Below are positions 14,897-22,964 of a DNA stretch of 40,141 bases, piece after piece. Under the pieces are notes generated by a model. That model had not been told where the DNA came from and did no database searches. It worked only from the letters and a program-made list of their open reading frames with translations. The position numbers and the translations under genes were made by a program. The stretch spans positions 1 to 40,141 of the forward strand of contig NZ_FCOQ01000006.1 of NCBI RefSeq assembly GCF_900021165.1, in the 5' to 3' direction. This stretch comes from Paenibacillus phocaeensis. GTDB lineage: Bacteria; Bacillota; Bacilli; Paenibacillales; Paenibacillaceae. Positions within the stretch are counted from its first letter, which is position 1, and each line of letters opens with the position of its first letter.

Positions 14897-16039
14897 TCAT
14901 TTCTTCCCGGGGTCGATATCCTGGGGACGGAGCCCCTCCCAAATATTCGGGATGTTCGCCTTGGACGGATCTTCGAAGACGAGAAAAGCCGTTGGCAAAT
15001 AGCGCTCCCCATATTCGGACGAAGGCTTGTTGACGATATTCCCGCCTTCCTTCACCAGAACAGTGGACGATCCGCCGTCCAGGTTGGCGGCGATCACCGC
15101 GCCGTGTTCCAGCATGATCTGCTGGACATCGTACAGGCTGGCGCCGATGCTGTATCCCGGCTGGCGTCCGTCAATGACGACGAACAGGATCGCACCGTCT
15201 TCGCGCTGCCCCATGGCCGTCCGCGGCGCGATGCCCCAGCCTTCTTTTTGACTGCGGATCTGCCCTTTGCCATTCACGATGATTCTCGGCTGGAACGTTA
15301 CCGCTTCCTGGATCCCCAACTTGTTCAGTTCTTCCAGCGTATATTTGCCGGCGATCATCTTGCCCTGCTTATCCAGACCGACGATTTGCGTCGCCGCGCC
15401 CGAACTGATCCCGTTGTAATACAGCTTCCCTTGCGAAATGACTACGCCGATCGGCTTGAAGCCGTTGCCCTTCCAGTTCGGGTCGGCAAAGCCGCCGCCA
15501 TTCACGCCGGCGAGAGCTCCGGTCCGCTCCACCATGCTAGAGACCTTCTCCCCTTTGCCTCGTTTGGCCGGCACGCCTAAACGAATTTTGGTCGGGTCAT
15601 TTACGGTCATCACATAACCGTGGTAGCTGTTACCCGAGACCTCCTCGATCTCGACGAGCGGCTTCTCCGTCTTCACGTCTTCTTTGTCGACGTTCGGCAA
15701 ATCAATCGTATGCGTGTCTTTCTCCGTCCCCATCTGCTCGAATCGAGCCTGGTAGGCGGCGACTCGCTTGTCCAGTTCAGCTTGTCCAATAATATATTTC
15801 GCCCAATGGCGATGCTGCGTCGTAATCAGCGTATCGGCCATCAAATACCGCATATTGTTGCCGGACGGGGTGAAGAACAGCCAGATCAAGGCGGCCGTTC
15901 CGATCAGCATCATCGCAATGATAAACCGGGATAATAGAAAGAAAAATCCACGTTTCCGCCGTTTCTTCACGGACGTGCGTTTCTTCGCACCCGTTCCCCT
16001 CTTCACCGACGCACGGCTGGGTAGTGTAGGCGTTGGCAT
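14897..16039 (-). CDS. Phosphodiester glycosidase (NAGPA-domain) family exopolysaccharide protein
   Basis: 380 residues. A strongly basic N-terminal tail (about 13-31) is followed by one membrane helix (32-57), so the rest should be extracellular. The NAGPA (DUF2233) domain covers about residues 140-365. Its markers are visible: AGVNGGGFAD, GWGIAPRTAMGQ and ANLDGGSSTVL. The family includes the enzyme that uncovers mannose-6-phosphate in animals and many bacterial envelope proteins thought to trim glycan phosphodiesters. Teichoic acid or capsule is a plausible substrate but not shown. ATG at 16039 has AAGGGAG about eleven bases upstream. Confidence 0.88.
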   Translation of the reverse strand: MPTPTLPSRASVKRGTGAKKRTSVKKRRKRGFFFLLSRFIIAMMLIGTAALIWLFFTPSGNNMRYLMADTLITTQHRHWAKYIIGQAELDKRVAAYQARFEQMGTEKDTHTIDLPNVDKEDVKTEKPLVEIEEVSGNSYHGYVMTVNDPTKIRLGVPAKRGKGEKVSSMVERTGALAGVNGGGFADPNWKGNGFKPIGVVISQGKLYYNGISSGAATQIVGLDKQGKMIAGKYTLEELNKLGIQEAVTFQPRIIVNGKGQIRSQKEGWGIAPRTAMGQREDGAILFVVIDGRQPGYSIGASLYDVQQIMLEHGAVIAANLDGGSSTVLVKEGGNIVNKPSSEYGERYLPTAFLVFEDPSKANIPNIWEGLRPQDIDPGKK

Positions 16040-16121
16040 GATGCTTGTCTCTCCCTTGCTCTCTAAGATAGCTAGCTGTACATTTAACGTTCATTCTAGT
16101 CCGAAAGTTTCATCGCCTTAA

Positions 16122-16164
16122 AGAAGGCCTGCGATCGCACCAATGCAGCGACCGCAGGCCTTCT
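16122..16164 (-). terminator. Strong hairpin upstream of the phosphodiester glycosidase gene
   Basis: Perfect 11-bp stem AGAAGGCCTGC / GCAGGCCTTCT with a 21-base loop. On the minus strand the tail is only TTTAA. It lies downstream of the rhodanese terminator and 83 bases upstream of the glycosidase start; it may be a second terminator or a 5' leader hairpin. Confidence 0.45.
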
Positions 16165-16237
16165 CCTCATCACAGCGACCACCAGATCTTCACGGCGGTG
16201 AAGGCGAGGTTGGCAGCATTTTCTATCGTAACCCACC

Positions 16238-16270
16238 TAAAAACCCGCCTGCATCAGCAGGCGGGTTTCT
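16238..16270 (-). terminator. Terminator of the CstR-rhodanese operon, overlapping the last stop codon
   Basis: Perfect 12-bp stem AAACCCGCCTGC / GCAGGCGGGTTT with a four-base loop. On the minus strand it runs into TTTTTAGG. The rhodanese stop codon (16256-16254) falls in the loop and stem. Confidence 0.85.
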
Positions 16271-16670
16271 TCTCGAAGCACGGCTTCAGCGTAGCTCTTA
16301 CCTGACATACTTCCCCACGCAGGGCGTACAGTTGCTTAAATCCCCGCCTTCTCAAGATCCGGGCAGCCTTCATGACCGCCAAACGGCGATCCGCCAAAAT
16401 GAGAACCGGGTCCTCCGGCGACAGCTCTTTATTCCATACGAACGGCAGCCGCCCCAGCGAAATGTTGACTGTTCCATCCAAATGGCATTCTTCATAATAC
16501 GACGCATCCCGGACATCCAGCTTCTTCGTCTGCGGCGGAAGCCCGGTTCCGCATAGCGCTGCGGCCTTAACGAACGTCAGGCCCGGGACAGGCCACATCA
16601 CCCGCAGCAGATATCCGCTCACGGCTGCGCCAAGCAAGATTCCTCCAGTCATGGCCAATGCCGCGGTCAC
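16254..16670 (-). CDS. Membrane-anchored rhodanese-like protein lacking the catalytic cysteine
   Basis: 138 residues. A hydrophobic N-terminal segment (about 5-28) should anchor it in the membrane; the rhodanese fold follows, with LDVRDASYYEECHLDGTVNIS and the helix KAARILRRRGFKQLYALRGE. In active rhodaneses the loop reads V-x-x-C-R-x-G-x-R-S; here it is ILADRRLAVM, so the sulfur-carrying Cys is missing. It is thus unlikely to transfer sulfur itself; other cysteines (40, 62, 122, 131, 138) are not at the active site. The GTG start overlaps the TGA of the upstream active rhodanese by four bases (GTGA), so translation is coupled. Confidence 0.8.
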   Translation of the reverse strand: MTAALAMTGGILLGAAVSGYLLRVMWPVPGLTFVKAAALCGTGLPPQTKKLDVRDASYYEECHLDGTVNISLGRLPFVWNKELSPEDPVLILADRRLAVMKAARILRRRGFKQLYALRGEVCQVRATLKPCFEKKPAC

Positions 16671-16978
16671 TCTACATCATCCTCCCAGGCCAGCATCCCG
16701 CCGATCATGTTGACCACGTTGTAGCCTCTTTCACCGAGCAGTTCACAGGCCAGGCTGCTGCGTCCGCCGCTGCGGCAGACGACGATCAGCTCTGCGTCTG
16801 GATCCAGCTCTGCGTGCCGCTCCGGCAGCTGACCCAGCGGGATATGCTTCGCCCCGGGAATATGGCCTTCGGCCCATTCGAGCGGCTCGCGTACATCCAG
16901 CACATGAACCGGCTCGCCTCGTTTGATCCGGGCGGCCAATTCGGCCGGGGTGATTTCCTTCTCTGGCTGAAACGCCAT
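16667..16978 (-). CDS. Single-domain rhodanese sulfurtransferase
   Basis: 103 residues forming one complete rhodanese domain. The motif HVLDVREPLEWAEGHIPGA is the CH2A-like start, and the active loop VVCRSGGRSS carries Cys68, which would hold a persulfide. Such proteins move sulfane sulfur between thiols in the cytoplasm and help detoxify sulfide or polysulfide. ATG at 16978 follows GAAGGAGA. It lies 22 bases after the CstR-type regulator and overlaps the next rhodanese gene, so all three form one operon. Confidence 0.92.
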   Translation of the reverse strand: MAFQPEKEITPAELAARIKRGEPVHVLDVREPLEWAEGHIPGAKHIPLGQLPERHAELDPDAELIVVCRSGGRSSLACELLGERGYNVVNMIGGMLAWEDDVE

Positions 16979-17000
16979 GTGTATCGTCTCCTTCTTTATA

Positions 17001-17273
17001 TTAACGACTCTTGACCAGCAGCTCGACGGCTTCCTTCACCAAATGTTCGGTGTCGCCCCCCTTGGCCTGTTCCTCCAAGATGCACTGCTGCAGGTTATCC
17101 GCTACAATCTGCGCCATCGCTTTATCCGCCGCGCTCCGCACCGCGGACAATTGGCTCACGACCTCCTTGCAGGGCTTCCCTTCGTCCATCATCCGAAGCA
17201 CGCCGCGAACCTGGCCTTCTATTCGTTTCAATCTGCGTTTGACTTCTTCCGCATAATGATAGTCGTCAGTCAT
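17001..17273 (-). CDS. cstR: CsoR/FrmR-family repressor, CstR (persulfide-sensing) type
   Basis: 90 residues, all-helical. ATG at 17273 is chosen because AAAGGAG precedes it; the open frame extends to 17399 but that part crosses the promoter. The family core LKRIEGQVRGVLRMM is clear. Copper-sensing CsoR binds Cu(I) with Cys-His-Cys. Here Cys35 and Cys64 are present, 29 residues apart as Cys31 and Cys60 of S. aureus CstR, but the His position is Asn60. That points to a reactive-sulfur sensor rather than a copper sensor. The rhodanese genes in the same operon and a CsoR/CstR-type operator in its promoter support this. Confidence 0.85.
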   Translation of the reverse strand: MTDDYHYAEEVKRRLKRIEGQVRGVLRMMDEGKPCKEVVSQLSAVRSAADKAMAQIVADNLQQCILEEQAKGGDTEHLVKEAVELLVKSR

Positions 17274-17315
17274 GTCCCGCACTCCTTTCCATTCATCGTG
17301 CCTGACACCTCTCTC

Positions 17316-17333
17316 TATACCCCCACGGGTATA
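17316..17333. promoter_or_regulatory. CstR/CsoR-type operator in the cstR promoter
   Basis: Inverted repeat TATACCC-CCAC-GGGTATA, the G/C-rich centre with AT flanks typical of CsoR-family sites. It lies 43 bases upstream of the cstR start. On the minus strand it overlaps a plausible TTACAA-N16-TATAGA promoter, so binding would repress the whole operon. Confidence 0.8.
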
Positions 17334-17385
17334 GATTGTAATTGAATATCCCCGCAGAGTCAACCTGCCCTGCCTCCAATAAGGA

Positions 17386-17416
17386 GAGGGCGGAACCAAG
17401 CTGGTTGTCCGCCCTC
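17386..17416 (-). terminator. Terminator after the lipoprotein gene
   Basis: Stem GAGGGCGGA / TCCGCCCTC with inner AACCA / TGGTT pairing. The tail on the minus strand is TCCTTATT, so the T tract is weak. Confidence 0.6.
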
Positions 17417-17444
17417 GGGTCTATTGCGATAGGTTGATTGCTTT

Positions 17445-18020
17445 TTATTGCAGCGTAATGTCCTTCTCCCAGGTTAACTCCTGGCCTTGCTCATTGCCGA
17501 ATACGAAGGTCACCTTGCCCTTCTCGCCTTTCATTTCATCGGGATACAGAAAGCCCATAAATTGTCCGTCCCCGCTGATGTAAAATCCGTCCCCGCCGTC
17601 TTGCCCATGCTGGATCGCTTCTTCCAGCGTATTCACGATATTATTTGTCTCGGAGGTCCAATGGATCTCCTTCAGCATATAGCCCTCCGGCGCTTTTTTG
17701 ACGGAGAAGTCGAAGCCGCCCCCTTCCGCAAGCGGTTTAGGCGTCTGGTCGATGACGATCAGGATGTCCCCGTTAGCAGCCCCGTTTGCATCGGTTGGGT
17801 TATCGTTCGTTTCCCCTTGATTGTTGTCCGTAGCCGTCTCATTGCCCGAAGTTGCCGAGTTATCCCCCGAATCGGGTTTGGCCGGAGTTGGGGCGTTGAC
17901 CCCAGCCGTATTCGATGGCGCATTCTGGTTCTGCCCCGCAGATTCATTGCCGCAGGCGCTCAGCATCAGCACCGCCGCCAGGGCTGACGTCAAAAGTATC
18001 CTTGTTTTACGTTTCATCAT
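17445..18020 (-). CDS. Lipoprotein of unknown function linked to a two-component system
   Basis: 191 residues. The signal peptide ends in a lipobox LSAC with Cys at residue 22, so it is a membrane-attached extracellular lipoprotein. Residues 25-85 are a low-complexity Asn/Thr/Gly/Pro linker; the C-terminal 105 residues form a compact domain with FDFSVKKAPEGYMLKEIHW and VTFVFGNEQGQELTWEKDI, which I do not recognise. The first ATG overlaps the kinase gene by 14 bases and has GGAGGAG eight bases upstream. Being last in the regulator-kinase operon, it may modulate the sensor domain of the kinase or be an output; this is inference. Confidence 0.8.
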   Translation of the reverse strand: MMKRKTRILLTSALAAVLMLSACGNESAGQNQNAPSNTAGVNAPTPAKPDSGDNSATSGNETATDNNQGETNDNPTDANGAANGDILIVIDQTPKPLAEGGGFDFSVKKAPEGYMLKEIHWTSETNNIVNTLEEAIQHGQDGGDGFYISGDGQFMGFLYPDEMKGEKGKVTFVFGNEQGQELTWEKDITLQ

Positions 18021-19830
18021 GAGTTTCTCCTCCGTTAAAGGTTTCTTTATCTGATAAGGTAAAATAGAAAGCTACACCTTGCTTGGTATTCAACGCTCCA
18101 TATTCACTGCCATGCAGCTCCAGGATATGCTTGACGATTGCCAGCCCCAGCCCGGTCCCGCCGGACTTGCGGTCCCGCGAACGTTCCGCCCGGTAGAAAT
18201 GGTCCCAAATCCGGGCCAGATCCGCCTCGGCAATGGATGGGCCGGCATTTTCAATCGTTGTTGTAATTGTTCCCCCATCGTCCCGGTGCAGTGCGATGCG
18301 AATCGTACTCTGCTCCCGGGCATGGCGAACGGCGTTGCTTAATAAATTCAGGAGCACCTGCTCGATCCGCCGCGGATCGGCCCAAGCCGTAACCTCGCTC
18401 TGACCATAGTGCAGTTCGCCTTCCCCGCTGCTCTGCGTCAGTTCGATTCGAAGCCCCTTCGCTTCCAACTGCGGGTTGAAGGACTCGCTTACCCGCTGAA
18501 CGAGGCCGGTCAGGGAGAAACTACGGGGGGACAGCTGCACCTTCTTCACCTCAAATTTGGACAACTCCAGCATATCCATAATCAGGGCGTTCATGCGGTC
18601 GGTTTCGCTGACGATCAAGGCCAGATAACGCTCCTTCTTGTCGTCCGCCACGCCATCCTGAAGGCCTTCCGCAAACCCCTTGACGATGCCTAGCGGCGTC
18701 TTCAGCTCATGCGAAATATTGGCGATCAGCTCTTTGCGCAGCTCTTCCGCTTTCCGCTTCTCCTCCACGTCTTGCTGCAATTGACGGTTTGCACGGGTCA
18801 GCTCCTTCAACGCCTGATCCAAATTGCGCGACAACCGCGCCAGATGACGGGACAACTCGCCGAACTCATCCTTTGACCGGACCTCCGGCACCGCGGAGAA
18901 ATCCAGCTCCGCCAGCCGGGCCGCCGCGCGATTCAGAGCGAGCAGCGGACGGGAAACGAACCGCGAGAAGATCAGGGACAGCAGCACCACCAACACGACG
19001 ATAAGCGGAGCCAACACGATGACATATCGCTGGAGAATGTCCACCGCCTCACCGACCGGCTGCAAAGAGGTTAAGGCCACCATATAGCGGGGCCCCGCCT
19101 TGCCCTCGTGCGTGAGCGGCTGCAGCAGCACGGCGTACTCGACGCCGCTCCACGCATCGCGCCATTCGAATCGAACCGCCTCCCCGGAGCGCAGCCGGGT
19201 CTCGGCAGCAGCCGCGCCGGATTGGGCCCGCCAAGCTTGGAGCGCATCATCGATGAGCGCATCCTGGTAATAAGGATTGTAAGAGCGGGAATTCAGCTCC
19301 GGCAGCAGCAGATCCGTGACCTCTCCTTCCACCCGCACCAGCCCCGGATCGGGCTCACGGCCCGCCTCTTTCGACAGCCGGATGTCTACGGGATTCAGAA
19401 TCGTGTCCCGTTCATCCATAAACATCCCGTCGACCGTCAGCCGCTCGCCGAGGATCACCTGGGGAATCGCCTCGCTTGTCGTCCCTTCTGTCGGTATCAC
19501 AACCTTGACCGATTTCCCTTCCCCTGTCCGCAAATCGATGAAATAAGGTTCATAACGGAGCTGGGCAAATTCCCGATTCAGAATCGCGATGCTGGCGTCA
19601 TGCCGGTTCATGTATTCCCCCAGCAGCCGGGAGATCCGCAGGTCGTCGTCCGGATGCTCAGCGTACTGCTTGGCAAAGCTCTCCATGCTCCCGGCCAGCC
19701 GGTTGATTTGGGTACCCCGGTAAAACCGTTCGAAGAACAACCCTTCCGCCGCCATCACCACCCCGAAAGCAAGCAGAACCATCACCGCAGTCACGACGAA
19801 CAACTTAAAAACAACGCTATGCCGCTTCAT
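18007..19830 (-). CDS. Sensor histidine kinase (HAMP-HisKA-HATPase)
   Basis: 607 residues from the ATG at 19830, which overlaps the regulator stop (ATGA). Layout: membrane helix near 6-28, an extracellular sensor region of about 210 residues, a second helix (YVIVLAPLIVVLVVLLSLIF), HAMP, then HisKA with the phospho-accepting His in ANISHELKTPLGIVKGF, and the ATPase domain with NLLSNAVRHA (N box), ENAGPSI (G1) and GGTGLGLAIVKH (G2). All catalytic boxes are intact. It phosphorylates the neighbouring OmpR-type regulator. The signal is unknown; the sensor region has no PAS or Cache motif I can name. Confidence 0.92.
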   Translation of the reverse strand: MKRHSVVFKLFVVTAVMVLLAFGVVMAAEGLFFERFYRGTQINRLAGSMESFAKQYAEHPDDDLRISRLLGEYMNRHDASIAILNREFAQLRYEPYFIDLRTGEGKSVKVVIPTEGTTSEAIPQVILGERLTVDGMFMDERDTILNPVDIRLSKEAGREPDPGLVRVEGEVTDLLLPELNSRSYNPYYQDALIDDALQAWRAQSGAAAAETRLRSGEAVRFEWRDAWSGVEYAVLLQPLTHEGKAGPRYMVALTSLQPVGEAVDILQRYVIVLAPLIVVLVVLLSLIFSRFVSRPLLALNRAAARLAELDFSAVPEVRSKDEFGELSRHLARLSRNLDQALKELTRANRQLQQDVEEKRKAEELRKELIANISHELKTPLGIVKGFAEGLQDGVADDKKERYLALIVSETDRMNALIMDMLELSKFEVKKVQLSPRSFSLTGLVQRVSESFNPQLEAKGLRIELTQSSGEGELHYGQSEVTAWADPRRIEQVLLNLLSNAVRHAREQSTIRIALHRDDGGTITTTIENAGPSIAEADLARIWDHFYRAERSRDRKSGGTGLGLAIVKHILELHGSEYGALNTKQGVAFYFTLSDKETFNGGETHDET

Positions 19831-20507
19831 AGATTCGTATCCCATTTATAGCCCGATCGGATCACGGTCACGATGTAACGCCCTTCGTCTCCCAGCTTGG
19901 CTCTTAATTTCTTGATATGGGTATCCACCGTCCGCGAATCTCCCAAATAATCATACCCCCACACCGCATCCAAGATAGCCTCGCGGCTCAGCACCTTGCC
20001 GGCATGCTTAACCAGGAAGATTAGCAGTTCATATTCCTTGGGCGTCAAATTTACCGGTTCGCCCTTTGCCGTCACGACATGAGCTTCCCGCTGGATCGAC
20101 AGATCGCCGAAGACTTGCAACTTGCTGTCCCGGCCAACCGTGCCTTCTCTCCTCTTCATCAGCGCGGTGGCCCGTGCAACGAGCACTCTGGGACTCAGCG
20201 GTTTCGTGACATATTCGTCAGCGCCCAGCTCGAATCCGAGAAGCTGATCGTCGTCTTCGGACCGGGCTGTCATGATGATGATCGGCACATCCGATTTGCC
20301 GCGAATTCGCCGGCACACAGACCAACCGTCCATCTCGGGCATCATGATGTCCAGCACGACCAGATCGACGGCGGTTTGCTCGAACATCTCCAGCGCGATC
20401 CGGCCGTTCTCCGCTTCATGCACTTCCCATTGTTCTTTTTTAAAATAGTCCGTGATAAACTCGCGCATCAGCGCATCGTCTTCCACCAGCAATATGCTTC
20501 GTTTCAT
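19827..20507 (-). CDS. OmpR/PhoB-family response regulator
   Basis: 226 residues. The receiver domain (1-120) has the acidic pair Glu9-Asp10, the phospho-acceptor Asp in VVLDIMMPEMDG, Thr in IIIMTAR and Lys in YVTKPLSP. The C-terminal winged helix has the usual NLTPKEYELLIFLVKHAG and DSRTVDTHIKKLRAKLG. ATG at 20507 has AGGTGATG eight bases upstream. The kinase follows with a 4-bp overlap. Three half-sites with an 11-bp period upstream suggest autoregulation. Confidence 0.93.
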   Translation of the reverse strand: MKRSILLVEDDALMREFITDYFKKEQWEVHEAENGRIALEMFEQTAVDLVVLDIMMPEMDGWSVCRRIRGKSDVPIIIMTARSEDDDQLLGFELGADEYVTKPLSPRVLVARATALMKRREGTVGRDSKLQVFGDLSIQREAHVVTAKGEPVNLTPKEYELLIFLVKHAGKVLSREAILDAVWGYDYLGDSRTVDTHIKKLRAKLGDEGRYIVTVIRSGYKWDTNL

Positions 20508-20593
20508 TCCGGCATCACCTATGCTCGTATTCTGGCCTTCCTACTCCACTTGTATGAATTCGGGCGACACCTCCCGTTCTCCTTGCCAAATCA

Positions 20594-20637
20594 AGTATAA
20601 CGAAGCGATGTGTCCGCCGTGTGAACTTGGGGTGAAC
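20594..20637 (-). promoter_or_regulatory. Promoter region of the two-component operon with 11-bp phased repeats
   Basis: On the minus strand GTTCAC-CCCAA-GTTCAC-ACGGC-GGACAC (20637-20610): three half-sites spaced 11 bp, typical of OmpR/PhoB-type regulators. They end next to a TATACT -10 box (20599-20594) that lacks a good -35 at 17 bp (ACACGG), as expected for an activator-dependent promoter. Confidence 0.55.
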
Positions 20638-20640
20638 AAG

Positions 20641-20681
20641 AAAAAAAGAGGCCTTCCGCGGATTGATCGCGAAAAACCTCT
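20641..20681 (-). terminator. Terminator of the ABC transporter operon
   Basis: Minus-strand imperfect stem with arms GAGG / CCTC and inner CGCG / CGCG, followed by TTTTTTTC. It lies about 80 bases after the NatB-like permease stop. Confidence 0.65.
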
Positions 20682-20759
20682 GTCTCCCTCTTATGAGGCG
20701 CTGTTCGTGGTCTTAGTTGCAGCCCTTGCATTCTCTCTTTCGTCATGGGCAGCCCTTCC

Positions 20760-22040
20760 TTAAATCTTATACGCCTTCATCGCTTTGCGCAGCTCCTTGA
20801 AGGTAGGACGTTTGCCGTACAGCAGGACGCCGGTGCGGTAAATCTTCGCGGACAACCAGCCGAACAGGAAGATCGCGACGGCCAGGACGACCAGCGAAAC
20901 GGCGATTTCCCATACCGGCGGCTCGCCGATGCCAACCCGCACGATCATCGATACCGGCGAGACGAACGGGATGAAGGAACTTACCTTCATGAGCAGGGAG
21001 TTCGGCGTGCTCAAGCTGAAGATCCCGATATAGAACGCCGCCAGGGACAACATCGTAATCGGCATGACCGCCTGCCCCAATTCCTCAGTCCGGCTAACCA
21101 GCGATCCGATTGCAGCGAACAAGGTCGCATACAGGAAATAGCCCAAAACGTAGAAGACCAGACCCAGCACCAATACTTCTACACGGATGTCGGACAGATT
21201 CAGATCTAAATTCGCCAGCACCGGCTGATTGTAAGGCAGCGAAAGGTTGACCGCGATGACTATTGCGAAGACGGCGATCTGCAGTAAGCCGATCAGGAAC
21301 ATGCCCAGAATTTTGCCGAACATTTGCGCAAGCGGCGAGACGCTGGTGATGAGAATTTCCATGATGCGCGAGCTCTTCTCTGCAGTTACCTCAGCCGAGA
21401 TCATATTGCCCGTCATCATAATCGTCATAAAGAATAAGATGATCAGCACATACACAAGCACATAATTAATGGGGCCGGCATCCGCTTGACCTCCGGACTT
21501 GGTTGCCCCCGCTTCCGCGGAAGCCTTCACCGCATCGATTTGGACCGGTGCGCTCAACGCAGCAATCTGCTCATCGGTCAGCATGCCCTTCGTCAGATAC
21601 TCCGCCTTGACGTTCTGCAGTGCGGCCTGCAGCGCCGTTTGCAGTCCCATCCCCAAGCTATCTTTCTTCGAGGTATACATAACGGCCGGGAATACCCCAT
21701 CCCCTGCATTGGCGAATTGCAGATATCCGTCGATATCCCCCGCATCCAATGCCGCTTCCAGTGCCTTCTGATCCGCCTGTTCATAAGGTACCAGCGTGTA
21801 GCCGGCTGCCGGCTGCTTCTCCGTATAGGCTGCAAGCGACTTCGCCAGCTCCGGCTGACCTTCGTACACAAGGCCGATCTTCGCAGGTTGATCATCTCCG
21901 CCGGTGAACTTGTCGATCAAATAAGGCAAATGCAGCGCGATGGTCACTAGCAGAGCTAACACAAGCGTAGTAATAAGAAATGACTTGGTTCTAACCTTAT
22001 TCATGAAAGTAAAGCCGACAACCGTTCCCATTTTATTCAT
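20760..22040 (-). CDS. ABC-2 type transporter permease (NatB/YhaP-like)
   Basis: About 426 residues. One N-terminal helix (about 18-40) is followed by a large extracellular domain (about 45-185) and five or six helices, the NatB/YhaP layout. The segment ISAEVTAEKSSRIMEILITS is the family's cytoplasmic coupling motif. Known relatives take part in sodium, antibiotic or peptide export. ATG at 22040 overlaps the ATPase stop by 8 bp; AGGTGAG lies just upstream. It pairs with the ATPase before it. Confidence 0.9.
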   Translation of the reverse strand: MNKMGTVVGFTFMNKVRTKSFLITTLVLALLVTIALHLPYLIDKFTGGDDQPAKIGLVYEGQPELAKSLAAYTEKQPAAGYTLVPYEQADQKALEAALDAGDIDGYLQFANAGDGVFPAVMYTSKKDSLGMGLQTALQAALQNVKAEYLTKGMLTDEQIAALSAPVQIDAVKASAEAGATKSGGQADAGPINYVLVYVLIILFFMTIMMTGNMISAEVTAEKSSRIMEILITSVSPLAQMFGKILGMFLIGLLQIAVFAIVIAVNLSLPYNQPVLANLDLNLSDIRVEVLVLGLVFYVLGYFLYATLFAAIGSLVSRTEELGQAVMPITMLSLAAFYIGIFSLSTPNSLLMKVSSFIPFVSPVSMIVRVGIGEPPVWEIAVSLVVLAVAIFLFGWLSAKIYRTGVLLYGKRPTFKELRKAMKAYKI

Positions 22041-22938
22041 TCGACTCACCTACCTCTTTGATAAAGATTTGGTTCAGCGTGGGTTCCTTGATCTCGAAAT
22101 GCTCCACTTCACTGACTTCCATCGCTTTGCGCAAAATCTCCTGCGCCGCCGATACCTGCGAGATGCGTACCAGGTAACCGCGCTCTTTCCGTTCAACCTT
22201 CTCTACGCCTGCAATATGCTCAAGCCCGGCCACCTCTCCGGTGGTATGCAGCAGGACCTCTTCGCGGGGATAACGTTTTTTGATTTCCTGCAGATTCCCC
22301 TGCAGCACGGTGTTCGAGCGGTGCAGAATGGTGATGTTGCGGCACAACTCCTCCACATGCTCCATCCGGTGGGTCGAGAACAGGATGCTGGTGCCTTGGT
22401 CCCGCAGCTCCTTTACCGTCGCCTTCAACAGCTCAACGTTTACCGGGTCCAGTCCGCTGAACGCTTCATCCATAATCACGATTTTCGGTTTATGGACAAC
22501 CGCAGCGATGAAGCCCATTTTTTGCTGATTCCCCTTGGACAGCTCTTCGATCCTCTTATCGTAATATTCCGGTACCTCGAACCGATCAAGCCAATATTTC
22601 AGACTCTTGTCGGCTTCTGTCGAAGACATCCCCCGCAGGCGGGCCAGGTAAATGATCTGATCGCTGACTTTCACCTTCGGATATAGGCCGCGCTCTTCCG
22701 GCAGATAACCCATTTGCGACTGCATCTCGCGGCCATAAGGCTTGCCGTTGTAGAGGATTTGTCCGCCATCCGGATAGATCAACCCCAGGACCATACGCAT
22801 CGTTGTCGTCTTGCCGGCGCCGTTTGCCCCGAGCAGCCCGTAAATCTCCCCTTCCTCGACCTGCAGTGAGATGTGATTAACGGCCGTCTTCTCTCCAAAC
22901 TGCTTCATTACATTATCTAAAACCAATGGATTCGCCAT
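22033..22938 (-). CDS. ABC transporter ATP-binding protein (NatA/YhaQ-like)
   Basis: 301 residues. Walker A GANGAGKT (about 36-43), ABC signature LSKGNQQ, Walker B IVIMDEAFSGLDP and the H-loop FSTHRM are present. The C-terminal 75 residues form the extra domain common in NatA-type subunits (DUF4162). ATG at 22938 follows GAAGGAGA. It is translationally coupled to the permease downstream. Confidence 0.92.
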   Translation of the reverse strand: MANPLVLDNVMKQFGEKTAVNHISLQVEEGEIYGLLGANGAGKTTTMRMVLGLIYPDGGQILYNGKPYGREMQSQMGYLPEERGLYPKVKVSDQIIYLARLRGMSSTEADKSLKYWLDRFEVPEYYDKRIEELSKGNQQKMGFIAAVVHKPKIVIMDEAFSGLDPVNVELLKATVKELRDQGTSILFSTHRMEHVEELCRNITILHRSNTVLQGNLQEIKKRYPREEVLLHTTGEVAGLEHIAGVEKVERKERGYLVRISQVSAAQEILRKAMEVSEVEHFEIKEPTLNQIFIKEVGESNE

Positions 22939-22964
22939 ATTTCCTCTCCTTCTTCTAAATGAGA

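Noticed and set aside
17274..17399. 42-residue N-terminal extension of the CstR-type regulator
   Set aside because: It would translate across the operator and promoter. The ATG at 17273 has a good ribosome binding site and gives the normal family length.
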